Shown here piece by piece: positions 18,501-26,333 of a stretch of DNA of 32,459 nucleotides. The position numbers and the translations under genes are program-made. The notes beneath the pieces are model-generated. The model did no database searches. It had not been told where the DNA came from and saw only the letters and a list, made by a program, of their open reading frames with translations. Source of the stretch: Desulfobacula sp. (GTDB taxonomy: Bacteria > Desulfobacterota > Desulfobacteria > Desulfobacterales > Desulfobacteraceae); the NCBI GenBank assembly GCA_012031875.1, contig JAAUSZ010000023.1:1-32459 (forward strand), written 5' to 3'. How positions within the stretch are numbered: position 1 is the stretch's first letter; the number at the start of each line of letters is the position of its first letter.

Positions 18501-18736
18501 AATTCGCTTTCCCCCATGGCTGAAATGTCCTTTCCTTCCAGCATGATTTGCCCGGAATCCGGCCTGTCCAGCCCCGCGATCAGGGAGAGAAGGGTGGTTT
18601 TGCCGCTGCCGGACTGGCCAGTGATGGCCATGGTGCCTCCCCGGTCAAGGCTGAGGCTGATGTTTTTCAGGACGTGGATCCGGCCGGAGCGGGGCTGCTG
18701 ATAAGATTTTGAGACATTCAGGACTTCAAGGATCAT
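15503..18736 (-). CDS. Fused ABC ATPase-permease, YbbA-YbbP type
   Basis: A 1077-aa single polypeptide. Residues 1 to about 220 are a complete ATPase: Walker A GQSGSGKTT (40-48), FQQFHLMPHLTAEENISLPL, signature LSGGECQRVAIARA (from 142), LLLADEPTGNLD and VTHNP. A linker of about 20 residues leads into an FtsX-type permease of about 840 residues. It has a first helix near 245-260, a large extracytoplasmic domain, a three-helix group, more helices mid-protein (FLPVMVSFFQISCVAAGSV), a second large extracytoplasmic domain, and three final helices (FMAWFFIAAGLVLIFSIA, FAAALSGLGLSFGFSFAVAW, LLILVLTTLISMGTAFF). In E. coli the ATPase YbbA and permease YbbP are separate and encoded beside TesA. Here they are fused, and the start overlaps the tesA stop by 4 bp (ATGA 18733-18736). 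The complex probably extracts or clears hydrophobic compounds from the inner membrane together with TesA. Confidence 0.9.
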   Translation of the reverse strand: MILEVLNVSKSYQQPRSGRIHVLKNISLSLDRGGTMAITGQSGSGKTTLLSLIAGLDRPDSGQIMLEGKDISAMGESELSRYRAMKTSIVFQQFHLMPHLTAEENISLPLEILKQKRIRELTWEMLEKVGLQDRRHHLPAQLSGGECQRVAIARALIIKPGLLLADEPTGNLDMDTGEKIAGLLFDLVEKENKTLILVTHNPLLAGRCRDIKTLEKDALSDAPNTHGLPANHKKQRICPFFILNLAMGLAGFIAVLSFGRSMDRHMEAHLKDILTADIELSANHPLTPDELSPADEVLGKDAAKARLIRFYTMARAGDEARLAEVLAIDETYPLYGNFALLHQSPVRLLNEKPAVFMTLDTARTFGLSANQTSSLVLGGKAFEALDFFSEDPDTSLSSFEFAPSIYMGIGQLEGTGLIKSGSRVRYSYFYKTAPAADAPALAQKLRERYSRHFPGPPRLRVTTTRDVNLRLGRVTGYFTRFMGLISITGLFLSGIASAYLFRGYLNSRKKDMAVLLSLGASKTRIYISVSTELIALGSLASLLAVLISQALIPAFPLIFKGLIPPLLQVRTDGFTLMVCLFMGMAGSLIFCLPLFIRIFRIKPLMLLRELRPEQGFSPKQALVLGAGFLPVMVSFFQISCVAAGSVRDGGLFTAGFALALGLLYAMGALIFSGCGIFSRLPFMVGKIAFRNLFRNKWSSLSCFSGIAMGVFLISVIPQIQKGLQEEISRPEGLKIPAFFLVDLQEEQKAPFLDLIQKERAELSNLSPMVRGRILSVNGQPFGQESKALGQKTRSGRERSGQSRRLEFNFSHRETLDVSETLVKGPPLSETPWNFESGLPFEVSVEVSFAEQYGIVLGDVLGFDVQGIALEGRVVNLRKVRWNSFQPNFFLLFQGGVLDEAPKTFLASVSHDSEDRRRELKQKITEAFPNVSVIDVTRMAEKILSVTDRLSISVQFMAWFFIAAGLVLIFSIARHEALKSRNQVNLLKVLGAGNAAVRAITLLEFGFTGFAAALSGLGLSFGFSFAVAWYFFDSLWRVDPGASLLILVLTTLISMGTAFFASQKVLNSKPAGLLSAMA

Positions 18737-19359
18737 GGGTTCTCCAGGATATAGGGAAGAACATGGGCCGCAATGATCCTGTGGCCTTCCGCATTGGGAT
18801 GGATGCCGTCGGCCTGGTTCAGAGACGGGTTCCCGGCCACATCCTTCAGTAAAAAGGGCATAAAGGCAAGGTCATGCTTCCGGGCCAGGGCGCCGAACAC
18901 CTCCCGGAAGGCCCGGGTATATTCCGGCCCGTAATTGGGAGGGATTTCCATGCCGGCCAGGATGACCCGTATCCGGTTTTCCTTGGCCAGGAGAATGGTG
19001 TTGTCCAGGTTTTTAGCCATTTCATCCAGGGACAGCCCCCTTAACCCGTCATTGGCGCCCAGGGCCAGGAAAAGGACCTGGGGGGGAGTCCGTAAAAACC
19101 ATTTGAGCCTGGATACGGCGCTTGCCGTGGTGGACCCGCTGATGCCGCCGTTGGTGAGGGTGATATGGGTGAGCTGTTTTTCATCCAGCATGTCCCGGAT
19201 CACGGACGGGTAGGCTTCATGGGGTTCCACCCCGAGACCCGCGGTAAGGGAATCCCCGAGAAAGAGGATGCGGACCTCTTCTTCTGCAGCAAAAACAGGG
19301 GATAAAACCAGGGCGGAAAGGATAAGCAAAGCTGAATAAATGAGGGAAAATCGTTTCAT
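18733..19359 (-). CDS. tesA: SGNH-hydrolase esterase/lysophospholipase, TesA family
   Basis: A 208-aa periplasmic esterase with a signal peptide (MKRFSLIYSALLILSALVLS, cleavage after PVFA). All SGNH blocks are present: Ser37 in GDSLTAG, the Gly block in NGGISGST, Asn103 in LGANDG, and Asp184/His187 in ADGIHPNAEGH. Length and motifs match E. coli TesA (thioesterase I/lysophospholipase L1). Its start overlaps the stop of the kinase-like gene and its stop overlaps the start of the fused ABC gene, each by 4 bp, so the three are coupled. This supports a joint role: the transporter presents lipidic substrates, which TesA hydrolyses in the periplasm. Confidence 0.93.
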   Translation of the reverse strand: MKRFSLIYSALLILSALVLSPVFAAEEEVRILFLGDSLTAGLGVEPHEAYPSVIRDMLDEKQLTHITLTNGGISGSTTASAVSRLKWFLRTPPQVLFLALGANDGLRGLSLDEMAKNLDNTILLAKENRIRVILAGMEIPPNYGPEYTRAFREVFGALARKHDLAFMPFLLKDVAGNPSLNQADGIHPNAEGHRIIAAHVLPYILENP

Positions 19360-20225
19360 GATGCAAGCCTGCTGTAGAATAGTTTTTCAAGGCGTTTGAC
19401 CTCTTTTTTTCTTTCAGGGGTCAAAAAATGAAGGTAAAGCGGATCATCCGGGGGGACATCCGTTTGCAGAATGTCTTTTTCCAGGATGGACAGGACCTCC
19501 ACGGACACGTCACAGGAAGGATATCCCTTGTCGTCGATGAGAATAGTGTCGTCCGGTTTCAGGGGAACGATATTATTGATGTCCACCAGCTTGAAACGGC
19601 CGTCCGCGGTTACGATAAGGTTGCCGATACCGGCCAGGTCCGGGATGTATCCGGTGCAGGTGATCATTTCCCGGATCTTTTCAACAAACCGGGCCATGTT
19701 CTGTCTGATTTTTTCGGACCAGTCCGCCGGTCCTGCGCCGGTCTCGGGCAGGGAGGCGAAGAGGTCCCGGAGAAGGCCCCTGTCCGGGAGCCGCCAGGGA
19801 TCAAGGATTTCTCCCTCAATATATTCCTGGAGACCGCAGAGAACGATTTCCCGTTTTCCCCGGACTGCATAATCGACGATGAATTCTTCCGATGTCGCCA
19901 TGAGGCCGGGGCCGAGACAATCCAAAAGGAGGGTGTATTTCCGGATTTCCTTCAGGACTTCTTCCTTTGATGTGAACCGGTTGCGAAGGATCCTGAACAT
20001 TTTTCGAGGCCTGGCCCGGGGAAAGACCCGGATACCGTCGGAGATCCGGCCTTGGGTTTCCTTTTCCACATCCCCGGCAGACAGAACTTCAAAGATGAGG
20101 GACCGAAGTCCGGACCGGTAATACCTGCGGAATATAAAAGGCCCGGTGCCCTTGATAAAATTGAGCCCCAGGACCTCCTCCCCGGAGATGATATTCCGGT
20201 CCCTGATATCCATTGCCTTGTCCAT
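19356..20225 (-). CDS. Putative protein-kinase-fold (APH/YrbL-like) protein
   Basis: A 289-aa soluble protein without signal peptide or membrane helix. I see a weak kinase-like layout. QEYIEGEIL (about 133-141) resembles the hinge of aminoglycoside-phosphotransferase and YrbL-like kinases. YIPDLAGIGNLIV (193-205) resembles a catalytic loop with Asp196 and Asn202, and KLVDINN (Asp215) resembles the metal-binding DFG/D-x-D position. The Asp-to-Asn spacing is one residue longer than usual, and no glycine-rich loop is clear, so the activity is uncertain. Its stop overlaps the tesA start by 4 bp (ATGA). It is the first gene of the TesA/ABC operon and could modify a lipid or sugar substrate or regulate the system. 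ATG 20225 and ATG 20213 (behind AAGG) are both possible starts. Confidence 0.6.
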   Translation of the reverse strand: MDKAMDIRDRNIISGEEVLGLNFIKGTGPFIFRRYYRSGLRSLIFEVLSAGDVEKETQGRISDGIRVFPRARPRKMFRILRNRFTSKEEVLKEIRKYTLLLDCLGPGLMATSEEFIVDYAVRGKREIVLCGLQEYIEGEILDPWRLPDRGLLRDLFASLPETGAGPADWSEKIRQNMARFVEKIREMITCTGYIPDLAGIGNLIVTADGRFKLVDINNIVPLKPDDTILIDDKGYPSCDVSVEVLSILEKDILQTDVPPDDPLYLHFLTPERKKEVKRLEKLFYSRLAS

Positions 20226-20331
20226 GGCTCAAAAGTTTACAAGGTTTCCCGTCAATTTACAAGCACAGGGAATGAAATGCGGCAGACCCCACCCCGGCAG
20301 GACAATTAAACAAGACACAGGGAGTTGGCGG

Positions 20332-20383
20332 CTTCTTGGGTCCCCGGATGCCGGTTCTGGGCAGGCTCCGGGAACCCAAAAAG
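20332..20383 (-). terminator. Long hairpin terminator downstream of katG
   Basis: Arms 20332-20347 and 20368-20383 pair over 16 bp with two G-U pairs when read as minus-strand RNA, enclosing a 20-base loop with its own short GCC/GGC pairing. It begins 18 bases past the katG stop. On the opposite strand the pairing is poorer (two A-C mismatches), so it suits minus-strand transcription. It separates katG from the kinase-like gene. Confidence 0.65.
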
Positions 20384-20400
20384 CTGTTTATGCGCCGGGA

Positions 20401-22614
<2,214 letters not shown>

Positions 22615-22642
22615 TTATGGTTTGTGGAAACAAAATACTATG

Positions 22643-22657
22643 TGATAAACATTATCA
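22643..22657. promoter_or_regulatory. PerR/Fur-type operator upstream of katG
   Basis: The perfect palindrome TGATAA-ACA-TTATCA, 15 bases, fits the 7-1-7 PerR/Fur box pattern. It lies 43 bases before the katG start, in the perR-katG intergenic gap and next to a TAGTAT that could be a -10 (minus strand). Confidence 0.72.
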
Positions 22658-22677
22658 ATTAATGGCAAAAAAATATA

Positions 22678-23121
22678 TCAGATTTTTTCTGCCGAACAAT
22701 TGCTGCAAATACCAAAAAAGTCCAGCCGATGATTCAGAATTTTAAAATCAGTTTCTTCAGCCACTTCATTTTCCATATCATCCAGGCTATCCAAATCCAG
22801 GTCCACAATTTTCTTGCACCTGACACAGATGATATGCGGATGGGGGTAAGGCTTATTCCCATCATATCGGTTGCTCCCGTCCGGGAATCCCAATTCAAGA
22901 AGTTCATCAAGTGATTTAATTAATACAATATTCCTGTATACCGTGGCAAGACTCATGGTCGGAAAATCTTTCTGCACCCCGGCATGAATATCTTCAACAC
23001 TGGGGTGCCCCTCACTCCTGGCAAGAATTTTGACGATGGCCAGCCGCTGAGGTGTCATCTTGTGGCCGTGATCCCTCAATTTTTGAATCATAATGTCAAA
23101 TCTGTTTTGATGTTCTGCCAA
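22678..23121 (-). CDS. perR: Peroxide-responsive repressor, PerR/Fur family
   Basis: A 147-aa metal-dependent repressor. The winged helix is at the N-terminus (KMTPQRLAIVKIL, then SLATVYRNIVLIKSL). Two CxxC pairs, Cys99/Cys102 and Cys139/Cys142, form the structural zinc site. The regulatory site residues match PerR: His39, Asp87 (Asp where Fur usually has Glu), His94, His96 and an Asp in VDLDLDS. The start appears to be TTG 23121 with GGAGA upstream. An operator-like box lies just upstream at 23143-23157 and another before katG, so it probably represses itself and katG until peroxide oxidises the metal site. Confidence 0.92.
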   Translation of the reverse strand: MAEHQNRFDIMIQKLRDHGHKMTPQRLAIVKILARSEGHPSVEDIHAGVQKDFPTMSLATVYRNIVLIKSLDELLELGFPDGSNRYDGNKPYPHPHIICVRCKKIVDLDLDSLDDMENEVAEETDFKILNHRLDFFGICSNCSAEKI

Positions 23122-23142
23122 AGGTGATCTCCAAATTACAAA

Positions 23143-23157
23143 TAATAATGATTATCA
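23143..23157. promoter_or_regulatory. PerR/Fur-type operator upstream of perR
   Basis: TAATAAT-G-ATTATCA, a 7-1-7 palindrome with one mismatch, lies 21 bases before the perR start and one base past the end of the LysE-family gene. It shares its ATTATCA half-site with the katG box, which points to autoregulation. Confidence 0.65.
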
Positions 23158-23158
23158 A

Positions 23159-23860
23159 TTAACATTCGTTTCCTTTTAAGTCAACCCCTGTTTTATTTTT
23201 TTTAATGACGGCCGTTTTGCACTCAACGATTCTTTTCCCTGTTTTTTTCATGGTTCGGACTGCTCTTGATACGCCGTAACAGACCAGTACAATGCCCACA
23301 ACGCAGTTTAAAACCTGCACCATCATGCCGGGAATGTTGGATCTCAGCAGGGACAGGATCAGCATGCTCAATGACAAGAAGACAAAGGTGGATAAGCCGG
23401 TGCCGATCCCAAAGAGGACCAGTTGGTTTTTTTTATAATTTTTTTCAAGGGCCTTGGCCGAAAACACGCTGCTCCAGAAGACAATGGTCAGCGGGCTGGA
23501 GACCGTCAATACAAAACAAGCGGTGAAGCTGCGGGCAGGGGTCCAGAAAGCAGGCCCGGCCTCTCCGGGGCCATTGATAAAGACCAGCCCCTTGTATAAA
23601 ATCATCAGGCCGAAGAGGATCAGGATGAGGGAGCTGATGATTCCGAAAATTTTTTTTATCTTGTCTTCCTGGAGCAACCTGCTGATCCCGACCAGGGAGA
23701 GGACAATATATATATAATCGACCAGGGTGACCGCTATGATGCCGGACAAACTGTTGATGTAACTGCCGGCCAGGGTGATTCCGAGGATATAGAAAAACAC
23801 GGGTCCCAGGGCCAGTTGAAGAAACATGCCGGTCATCATTCCGTTCAGCAAAGGGGCCAT
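23159..23860 (-). CDS. LysE/RhtB-family exporter
   Basis: A 233-aa inner-membrane protein. The start is ATG 23860 behind GGGAGA (23865-23870); an in-frame ATG 11 codons upstream lies beyond that site. The N-terminus (GMMTGMFLQLALGPVFFYIL) carries the LysE-type GPVF motif. About six hydrophobic helices follow, including VTLVDYIYIVLSLVGI and FTACFVLTVSSPLTIVFWSS, the last corresponding to the conserved NP-like loop (here SSPLTIVFW). The C-terminal tail is Lys-rich. The family exports amino acids and similar small molecules. The divergent Lrp/AsnC gene 128 bases away is the usual type of regulator for it. Its 3' end abuts the perR operator. Confidence 0.87.
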   Translation of the reverse strand: MAPLLNGMMTGMFLQLALGPVFFYILGITLAGSYINSLSGIIAVTLVDYIYIVLSLVGISRLLQEDKIKKIFGIISSLILILFGLMILYKGLVFINGPGEAGPAFWTPARSFTACFVLTVSSPLTIVFWSSVFSAKALEKNYKKNQLVLFGIGTGLSTFVFLSLSMLILSLLRSNIPGMMVQVLNCVVGIVLVCYGVSRAVRTMKKTGKRIVECKTAVIKKNKTGVDLKGNEC

Positions 23861-23988
23861 TTTATCTCCCAAAAAAAAATGGATATTTCTCAAATTTAAA
23901 ATTATGATATATGATCAAAGCAAACGAGGGAAGGACGGGTTTAAGTTTAATGGCCGGATTGGATTAATAATTTAAGGAATGACGGGCA

Positions 23989-24432
23989 ATGAAGGCTAAA
24001 TTTGAAAGTCCGGTGGATACCCTGGGCATGGACATTCTCCGGGAACTTCAGATGAACGCCCGGTCCGGGTTCAGTGAAATCGGCAGGCGGGTGGGGCTGT
24101 CTTCGCCTGCCGTGGCCGAGCGGGTGTATAAAATGGAGGAGGCCGGCATCATCAGGGGATATCATGCGGATATCCACCCCGGTCTACTCGGCCGGGACAT
24201 CACGGCCTTCATCACCTTAACCACCCGGCCGGAAAGCTACCCGAAAATTTACGCCTTTGCCGAAAAGCAGATGGAAATCCTTGAATGCCATCATATCAGC
24301 GGAAATGAATCCTTGATTTTTAAGGTGGCCTCAGGTTCCATCCCCCAGTTGAACACCCTGGTTGAAAAACTGGGCCGGTTCGGAGAGACCAAAACCTCCA
24401 TTGTGTTCTCTTCCCCGGTCCAAAAAAAATGA
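23989..24432 (+). CDS. Lrp/AsnC-family transcriptional regulator
   Basis: A 147-aa regulator. The N-terminal HTH reads LGMDILRELQMNARSGFSEI and RRVGLSSPAVAERVYKMEEAG, followed by the hallmark IIRGYHADIHPGLLG. A RAM (ligand-binding) domain follows (ITAFITLTTRPE, ILECHHISGNESLIFKVA). It is divergent from the LysE-family exporter and separated from it by 128 bases, the typical arrangement for an amino-acid-responsive regulator of its exporter. Binding sites in that gap could not be defined by eye. Confidence 0.92.
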   Translation: MKAKFESPVDTLGMDILRELQMNARSGFSEIGRRVGLSSPAVAERVYKMEEAGIIRGYHADIHPGLLGRDITAFITLTTRPESYPKIYAFAEKQMEILECHHISGNESLIFKVASGSIPQLNTLVEKLGRFGETKTSIVFSSPVQKK

Positions 24433-24515
24433 CCTCATCTATTCGAAATGATGTCCGATAATCTTCAGGCCCGGGGCCGGGCTTGACTCCAACCAACAAA
24501 AAAAAGGAGACGACA

Positions 24516-24725
24516 ATGCCCTATGTGAACATCAAAATCACCAATGAAGGGGTCACCCCAGAAAAGAAGGCCGAACTGATTAAAGGGGCCACGGATCTGC
24601 TTTTCAAGGTCCTGGGGAAAAACCCGAAGACCACCTTTGTGGTCATTGACGAAGTGGATACGGATAATTGGGGGGTTGGGGGAGAAACAGTTACCGTGCT
24701 GCGCAGGCGGGAAAATAAAGGATAG
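24516..24725 (+). CDS. 4-Oxalocrotonate tautomerase-family protein
   Basis: A 69-aa protein. The start is ATG 24516 with AAGGAGA five bases upstream, which places Pro directly after Met (MPYVNIKITNEGVTPEKKAE), as needed for the catalytic N-terminal Pro1. An in-frame start 11 codons upstream would destroy this. The length and the TTFVVIDEVDTDNWGVGGETV region fit the small 4-OT group that forms hexamers. The natural substrate is not known. Its last nine codons and stop lie within the left copy of a 69-bp direct repeat (24698-24766), so its 3' end was duplicated when the adjacent toxin cassette arrived. Confidence 0.88.
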   Translation: MPYVNIKITNEGVTPEKKAELIKGATDLLFKVLGKNPKTTFVVIDEVDTDNWGVGGETVTVLRRRENKG

Positions 24726-24766
24726 GCACAATTACTGAAAATATGCATCCCCGGGAAAATGAGTTC
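24698..24766. repeat. 69-bp direct repeat, left copy
   Basis: Aligns without gaps to 25509-25577 with six mismatches (63 of 69 identical). It covers the last nine codons and stop of the tautomerase gene, the spacer, and the first eight codons of a hydrolase gene (MHPRENEF). Together with the right copy it encloses the toxin-antitoxin pair. Confidence 0.9.
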
Positions 24767-24796
24767 TGTGAGGGAGCAGGTTTTAAGGGTAAGTAA
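24743..24796 (+). pseudogene. Duplicated 5' stub of the EEP-family hydrolase gene
   Basis: A 17-codon ORF (MHPRENEFCEGAGFKGK) whose first eight codons equal the start of the intact hydrolase gene at 25554, at an exact 811-base offset. It then runs into unrelated sequence and stops at TAA 24794-24796, two bases before the toxin start. It marks the point where the cassette split the old tautomerase-hydrolase junction, and it may couple translation into the toxin gene. Confidence 0.65.
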
Positions 24797-24798
24797 TT

Positions 24799-25320
24799 TT
24801 GGCAAAAGAAAAATTGAAATGCTATATTATCGCTGGGCCAAATGGGGCCGGAAAAACTACCTTCGCTGAAAAATTTCTTCCGGTAGAGGCAGAATGCCTG
24901 AACTTTTTAAATGCCGATCTGATTGCCAAAGGGATATCTCCCTTTAATCCGGAAGGTGTTGCTTTGGAAGCCGGAAAACTGTTTTTAAAAAGAATGAGTA
25001 CCATCGTTTCAAATAGAGAGTCCTTTGCATTTGAGACAACATTAAGCGATTTGAATTATATTGAAAAAATCAAAAATTGGAAAAAAAACGGTTATGAAGT
25101 AATTTTATATTTTCTCAGCCTTCCCAATGCAGAAATGGCTGTGAAGCGTGTTCATCTGAGAGTTGCCCAAGGCGGACACAATGTCCCCGTTGATATTATT
25201 GAGAGACGATATCAACGGGGCTGGAAAAATTTTCAAGATCACTATAAGAAACTGGTTGATACCTGGGTTATTTTCGATAATTCAGGAGAGATTCCATTGG
25301 TATTAGAGGAAAAAATATGA
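24799..25320 (+). CDS. Zeta-toxin-like P-loop kinase
   Basis: A 173-aa protein. The start is TTG 24799 with AAGGGT upstream; there is no in-frame ATG before the P-loop. The Walker A motif GPNGAGKTT is at 13-21. Other zeta-like features are Asp40 in NADLIAKGISPF, Glu79 in FAFETTLS, basic residues Arg117/Arg121 (VKRVHLRVAQGGHNVP) and the RRYQRGWKNF segment (136-145) typical of this branch, then VIFDNSG. Zeta-family enzymes phosphorylate UDP-activated amino sugars or other small molecules and poison cell-wall synthesis; whether this member is toxic is an inference. It overlaps the next small ORF by 4 bp (ATGA). The gene is clearly more AT-rich than the flanking genes and sits between 69-bp direct repeats, so it was acquired as a unit. 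Confidence 0.83.
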   Translation: MAKEKLKCYIIAGPNGAGKTTFAEKFLPVEAECLNFLNADLIAKGISPFNPEGVALEAGKLFLKRMSTIVSNRESFAFETTLSDLNYIEKIKNWKKNGYEVILYFLSLPNAEMAVKRVHLRVAQGGHNVPVDIIERRYQRGWKNFQDHYKKLVDTWVIFDNSGEIPLVLEEKI

Positions 25321-25484
25321 AAAAAGAATCATATTCACAAATAGCTTTAAAAGCGATGCATCGGGCATCAAAATCGGCAATTGAAAATGCGGCAAGGCTG
25401 GATTTGAAAATACCTGAATGGAAAGATGGTAAAATTATTTTTGTAGATGCTAAGGAAAAATTGAAAAAATTCAGTTGCCCCTGA
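25317..25484 (+). CDS. 55-aa putative antitoxin partner of the zeta-like kinase
   Basis: A small ORF whose ATG overlaps the toxin stop (ATGA 25317-25320). The sequence begins MKKESYSQIALKAMHRASKS and has a predicted helix (about 6-28, IALKAMHRASKSAIENAARL) followed by a short strand pair around IPEWKDGKIIFVDA. Small proteins with an Ala-rich helix and a W-x-D/N-G-K hairpin often follow this type of zeta-like kinase, which suggests an antitoxin. The order here is toxin first. It is Lys-rich and AT-rich like the toxin gene. No DNA-binding motif is visible. Confidence 0.6.
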   Translation: MKKESYSQIALKAMHRASKSAIENAARLDLKIPEWKDGKIIFVDAKEKLKKFSCP

Positions 25485-25508
25485 CCATAACCGCTGAGCA
25501 GAGGGCGA

Positions 25509-25577
25509 GCTGCACAGGCGGGAAAATAAAGGATAAGCAAAATTTCTGCAAATATGCATCCCCGGGAAAATGAATTC
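25509..25577. repeat. 69-bp direct repeat, right copy
   Basis: The partner of 24698-24766, in the same orientation, starting 24 bases past the antitoxin stop. Its right end carries the true start of the EEP-family hydrolase gene. Its left part contains a non-coding copy of the tautomerase gene's 3' end. Confidence 0.9.
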
Positions 25578-26333
25578 ACCGTCATCACCATGAATCTTAG
25601 GTTCGGACTGGCCGAGGACGGGGAAAACTCGTGGGTGAACAGGGAAGCCTTGTATGCCGAGGTGCTCAAACGCTATCCGGCAAGCTTTCTGGGCATCCAG
25701 GAGTCCAATCATTTCCAGACCCGGTTTTTAATGAAGAATCTGTGCGGCCATGGGGTCATCGGCCGGCACAATCCTGACAAGGAACGCTGGCAGAGCAATT
25801 TGATCTTTTACCACAAATCCTGGGCCTGCCTGAGGCACCGGCATCATTTCATCAGCGACACACCCCAGGCCGAATCCCGGCTGCCGGGCAGCAAATGGCC
25901 CCGGCAATGTGTCATCGGTCTTTTTGAAAAGGATTCCCGCAGGATCATTATGGTTAATACCCATTTTGATTTTGACGAAACCGTCCAGGAAAAAAGCGCC
26001 CAGTTGGTCATGGATTTTTTGTCCGGTTTTCCGCCGGACTGCCCCGTGGTCATCACTGGGGATTTTAATGCAAACCCCGGCGGAAAAGCAGATGCCGTGT
26101 TCAGGGGCCGGGGATTTTCCGAAGTCTTTGACGGGGCCCATGCCACCACCTTCCATCAATTCAGGGGGGAAGAGACCCTGGAACATATCGACTGGATCCT
26201 GTACCGCGGGCTGGAGCTCTGCCAAAGAAAGATCATCACGGATTCCTTTTCCGGCCGTTACCCGTCGGACCATTACCCGGTTCTGGGGCGGTTCCGCTTA
26301 TCAATTCCGGATCAGGCTATTTTTTCAAGCTGA
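25554..26333 (+). CDS. Endonuclease/exonuclease/phosphatase (EEP) family hydrolase
   Basis: A 259-aa protein of the metal-dependent EEP fold. The conserved sites are readable in order: Asn in TMNLRFG, Glu in GIQESNHFQ, NTHFDFD, GDFNANPGG (catalytic Asp/Asn), IDWILYR and the C-terminal Asp-His in SDHYPV. No signal peptide is present, so it is probably cytoplasmic. Substrates of the family range from DNA to phospholipids and sugar phosphates, and none can be chosen here. The start at ATG 25554 is embedded in the right direct repeat; ATG 25590 is a possible alternative. The 3' end overlaps the convergent formate dehydrogenase gene by 22 bp. Confidence 0.87.
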   Translation: MHPRENEFTVITMNLRFGLAEDGENSWVNREALYAEVLKRYPASFLGIQESNHFQTRFLMKNLCGHGVIGRHNPDKERWQSNLIFYHKSWACLRHRHHFISDTPQAESRLPGSKWPRQCVIGLFEKDSRRIIMVNTHFDFDETVQEKSAQLVMDFLSGFPPDCPVVITGDFNANPGGKADAVFRGRGFSEVFDGAHATTFHQFRGEETLEHIDWILYRGLELCQRKIITDSFSGRYPSDHYPVLGRFRLSIPDQAIFSS

